From the NCBI GenBank assembly GCA_964592475.1, contig CAZQEZ010000062.1:1-25856 (forward strand): a stretch of DNA of 25,856 nt, read 5' to 3'. The first letter of the stretch is position 1, and each line of letters opens with the position of its first letter. The translations under genes and the position numbers were made by a program. Under the pieces are notes generated by a model. It saw only the letters and a list, made by a program, of their open reading frames with translations. It was not told the DNA's origin and did no database searches. Shown here in pieces: positions 24,352 to 25,856 of this stretch. The DNA comes from CAZQEZ01 sp964592475. GTDB taxonomy: Bacteria; Bacteroidota; Bacteroidia; Cytophagales; Cyclobacteriaceae.

Positions 24352-24368
24352 TTAAAATAGATTTTAAG
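24351..24368. repeat. 18-nt inverted repeat
   Basis: CTTAAAAT and ATTTTAAG flank 2 nt, at the point where the App1-like frame is cut off. It may be a breakpoint or a chance AT-rich structure. Confidence 0.35.
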
Positions 24369-24369
24369 T

Positions 24370-24408
24370 CAAACAAAATCCTGATGATTGATTTGTATCA
24401 CCAGGATT
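24370..24408 (-). terminator. Terminator of the glutamate dehydrogenase gene
   Basis: AATCCTG (24377-24383) pairs with CAGGATT (24402-24408), with a further 3-bp stem inside and a 10-nt loop. On the minus strand it is 20 nt past the stop and is followed by a moderately T-rich stretch (TTGTTTG). Confidence 0.6.
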
Positions 24409-24428
24409 AATTTTTAGATTTCTTAAAA

Positions 24429-25841
24429 TCACGGGAAAATACCCAAGCTCACATAACTTTCGGAAATTCTTTGTAAAGCTAGCATGAATGCAGCCGTACG
24501 CAAGCTATCAATATCCTTTTCCTTTCGTAAGTAATTCATACTTTGATATGCCTTCACCATAGTTTCCTCTAATCCTGAAAGCACCAGGTCGCGCTCACTG
24601 GCACCTTTTACTAAAAGCTTACGCTGTATATCAGTGAAATTATCGCCAGTAGCTTTTTCTATGCTTTGCAATAGCTGGTCGTACTTCTGGTATTCATAAC
24701 GCTTCTCAAGCTGGCCAAATGACATGCGGGAAAGGTTTTTTAGCCATTCAAAATAAGAAACAGTAACGCCGCCGGCATTGAGATACATATCTGGAATCAC
24801 CATTACATTTTTGCTCAATAGAATTTCCTCAGCTTCTTTAGTTACCGGGCCATTGGCGGCTTCAGCAATGATTTTTGCCTTTACCTGTGGAGCATTATCA
24901 GCTGTAATTTGCTTTTCCAAAGCGGCAGGCACCAATATATCACAATTGTAGGTTAAAAGTGAGGCTGAATCTTCAACGAATTCACCTTTTTCATAACCTT
25001 TAAATCCACCATTTTCATGCTGGTACTTCTTGATTTCCACCACATCAATACCAGCTTCATCATATAATCCGCCATTCCATTCGGCTATACCCACTATCTT
25101 GGCTCCTGCTTCCTGTAAATACAATGCTGAATAATATCCAACATTTCCCAAACCTTGAATAATTACCTTCTTATCTTCCAGGCCGGTTGTAAATCCAATT
25201 TTTTCCATATCATGCTTGTCGGCCACTGCCTCCCTGATGCCATAAAATACTCCTTGACCTGTTGCTTCAGTACGGCCGTCGATGCCATTAAGTGCCAAAG
25301 GTTTGCCGGTAACACATCCTTGTGCATTGACCAGGTCAGGATTAAAGGTACGATAGGTATCCATTATCCAGCCCATCTCCCGAGCACCGGTACCATAATC
25401 CGGAGCCGGTACATCCAATGCCGGACCAATAAAATTTTTCTTAATAAGTTCAATAGCATAGCGACGGGTGACACTTTCCAACTGGTCAATTTCGCAATCT
25501 TTGGGATCCAGGTCAATGCCTCCTTTGCCTCCCCCGAAAGGTAGGTCTACCAGGGCACATTTAAATGTCATTAATGCTGCCAATCCCTTTACCTCTTCTT
25601 CGTCAACATGTGAACTATAGCGGATTCCACCTTTTACAGGCAATTGATGATGAGAATGTTGAACCCTGTAGCCGGTAAGTACCTGATAATCGCCATTGCG
25701 TTTTTTTACCGGAAAATTAAATTTATAAATACTATTGCATTGCTTGATTTGCTTTACCAAGCCCGGATGTAATTTAAGATGTGCAGCTGCATTGTCTACA
25801 AAACTGCATACTTCATTAAATAAGCTGTAGTCGTTAGTCAT
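24429..25841 (-). CDS. Glu/Leu/Phe/Val dehydrogenase (glutamate dehydrogenase type)
   Basis: A 470-residue amino acid dehydrogenase. The substrate-binding region has Lys70 (PVKGGIRYSS), Lys94 (MTFKCA) and the catalytic Lys106 in PFGGGKGGI. The catalytic Asp148 is in VPAPDYGTG. The NAD(P) Rossmann motif IIQGLGNVG (227-235) follows, then the late motif EAANGPVT. The overall pattern and length fit catabolic NAD-type glutamate dehydrogenases such as GudB/RocG more than the shorter leucine dehydrogenases (about 360 residues). It converts glutamate to 2-oxoglutarate and ammonia, or the reverse, in the cytoplasm. The start ATG at 25841 lies 15 nt from the window edge, so its promoter is not visible. 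It ends in front of a hairpin terminator. Confidence 0.9.
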   Translation of the reverse strand: MTNDYSLFNEVCSFVDNAAAHLKLHPGLVKQIKQCNSIYKFNFPVKKRNGDYQVLTGYRVQHSHHQLPVKGGIRYSSHVDEEEVKGLAALMTFKCALVDLPFGGGKGGIDLDPKDCEIDQLESVTRRYAIELIKKNFIGPALDVPAPDYGTGAREMGWIMDTYRTFNPDLVNAQGCVTGKPLALNGIDGRTEATGQGVFYGIREAVADKHDMEKIGFTTGLEDKKVIIQGLGNVGYYSALYLQEAGAKIVGIAEWNGGLYDEAGIDVVEIKKYQHENGGFKGYEKGEFVEDSASLLTYNCDILVPAALEKQITADNAPQVKAKIIAEAANGPVTKEAEEILLSKNVMVIPDMYLNAGGVTVSYFEWLKNLSRMSFGQLEKRYEYQKYDQLLQSIEKATGDNFTDIQRKLLVKGASERDLVLSGLEETMVKAYQSMNYLRKEKDIDSLRTAAFMLALQRISESYVSLGIFP

Positions 25842-25856
25842 TGTTATATATTTAGT

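Noticed and set aside
1..25856. CRISPR arrays, rRNA or tRNA genes
   Set aside because: No regularly spaced repeats and no cloverleaf with the T-loop GGTTCGA pattern were seen on either strand. The only tandem repeats are the 23-bp duplication and the short GATTAAAA run.

Overview
The window looks like a chromosomal segment of a member of the Bacteroidota, most likely a Cytophagales-type marine or soil bacterium. The evidence is AT-rich intergenic DNA, several upstream boxes fitting the Bacteroidota sigma pattern TAnnTTTG, almost no Shine-Dalgarno sequences, and family content typical of the phylum: DUF6702 with a HupE/UreJ-like protein and an M1 peptidase, a YpdA-type bacillithiol reductase, a ligase-associated exonuclease and a Leptospira-type citramalate synthase. 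No rRNA, tRNA, CRISPR array, prophage or intact insertion sequence was seen.

Layout. 1-3798 (minus strand) is a tight four-gene catabolic operon: D-2-hydroxyacid dehydrogenase, AldA-type aldehyde dehydrogenase, SDR dehydrogenase and a TIM-barrel sugar isomerase/epimerase that runs off the left edge. A perfect 28-bp palindrome lies in front of it. 3799-4332 is non-coding apart from a remnant of an endonuclease/exonuclease/phosphatase (EEP) gene. 4333-6444 is a TPR-histidine kinase without a nearby response regulator. 6549-10048 is a DUF6702 gene divergent from a coupled HupE-like/M1 peptidase pair. 10224-12227 is a secreted S9 peptidase, followed by a small-protein gene interrupted by an in-frame TAG, a Tat-exported beta-propeller protein and a small 'phage holin family' membrane protein. 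14235-16158 holds ypdA and a lipoprotein-type sugar isomerase-like protein, converging on a shared hairpin with a small Lys-rich protein gene and a fatty-acid desaturase gene. 17886-19670 carries a stand-alone ligase-associated exonuclease and a GNAT acetyltransferase. 19963-21477 encodes citramalate synthase, convergent with a 54-residue zinc-ribbon membrane protein gene. 22181-23023 is a methyltransferase gene.

23042-24351 is a small zone of gene decay. It contains an internally deleted Rpn-family nuclease/transposase pseudogene and an App1-like (DUF2183) phosphatase gene that has lost its 5' end and is frameshifted by a 23-bp tandem duplication. It abuts the terminator of a glutamate dehydrogenase gene (24429-25841).

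Metabolically, the window combines sugar or sugar-acid/aldehyde oxidation, pyruvate-based isoleucine synthesis, glutamate/2-oxoglutarate interconversion, low-molecular-weight thiol redox, lipid desaturation and secreted protein breakdown. I did not find a convincing large new defence or mobile system. The best leads are the reversible-looking 23-bp duplication, the uncharacterised DUF6702-HupE-M1 module, the palindrome-controlled aldehyde operon, and several broken or very small genes that automated annotation would likely miss.
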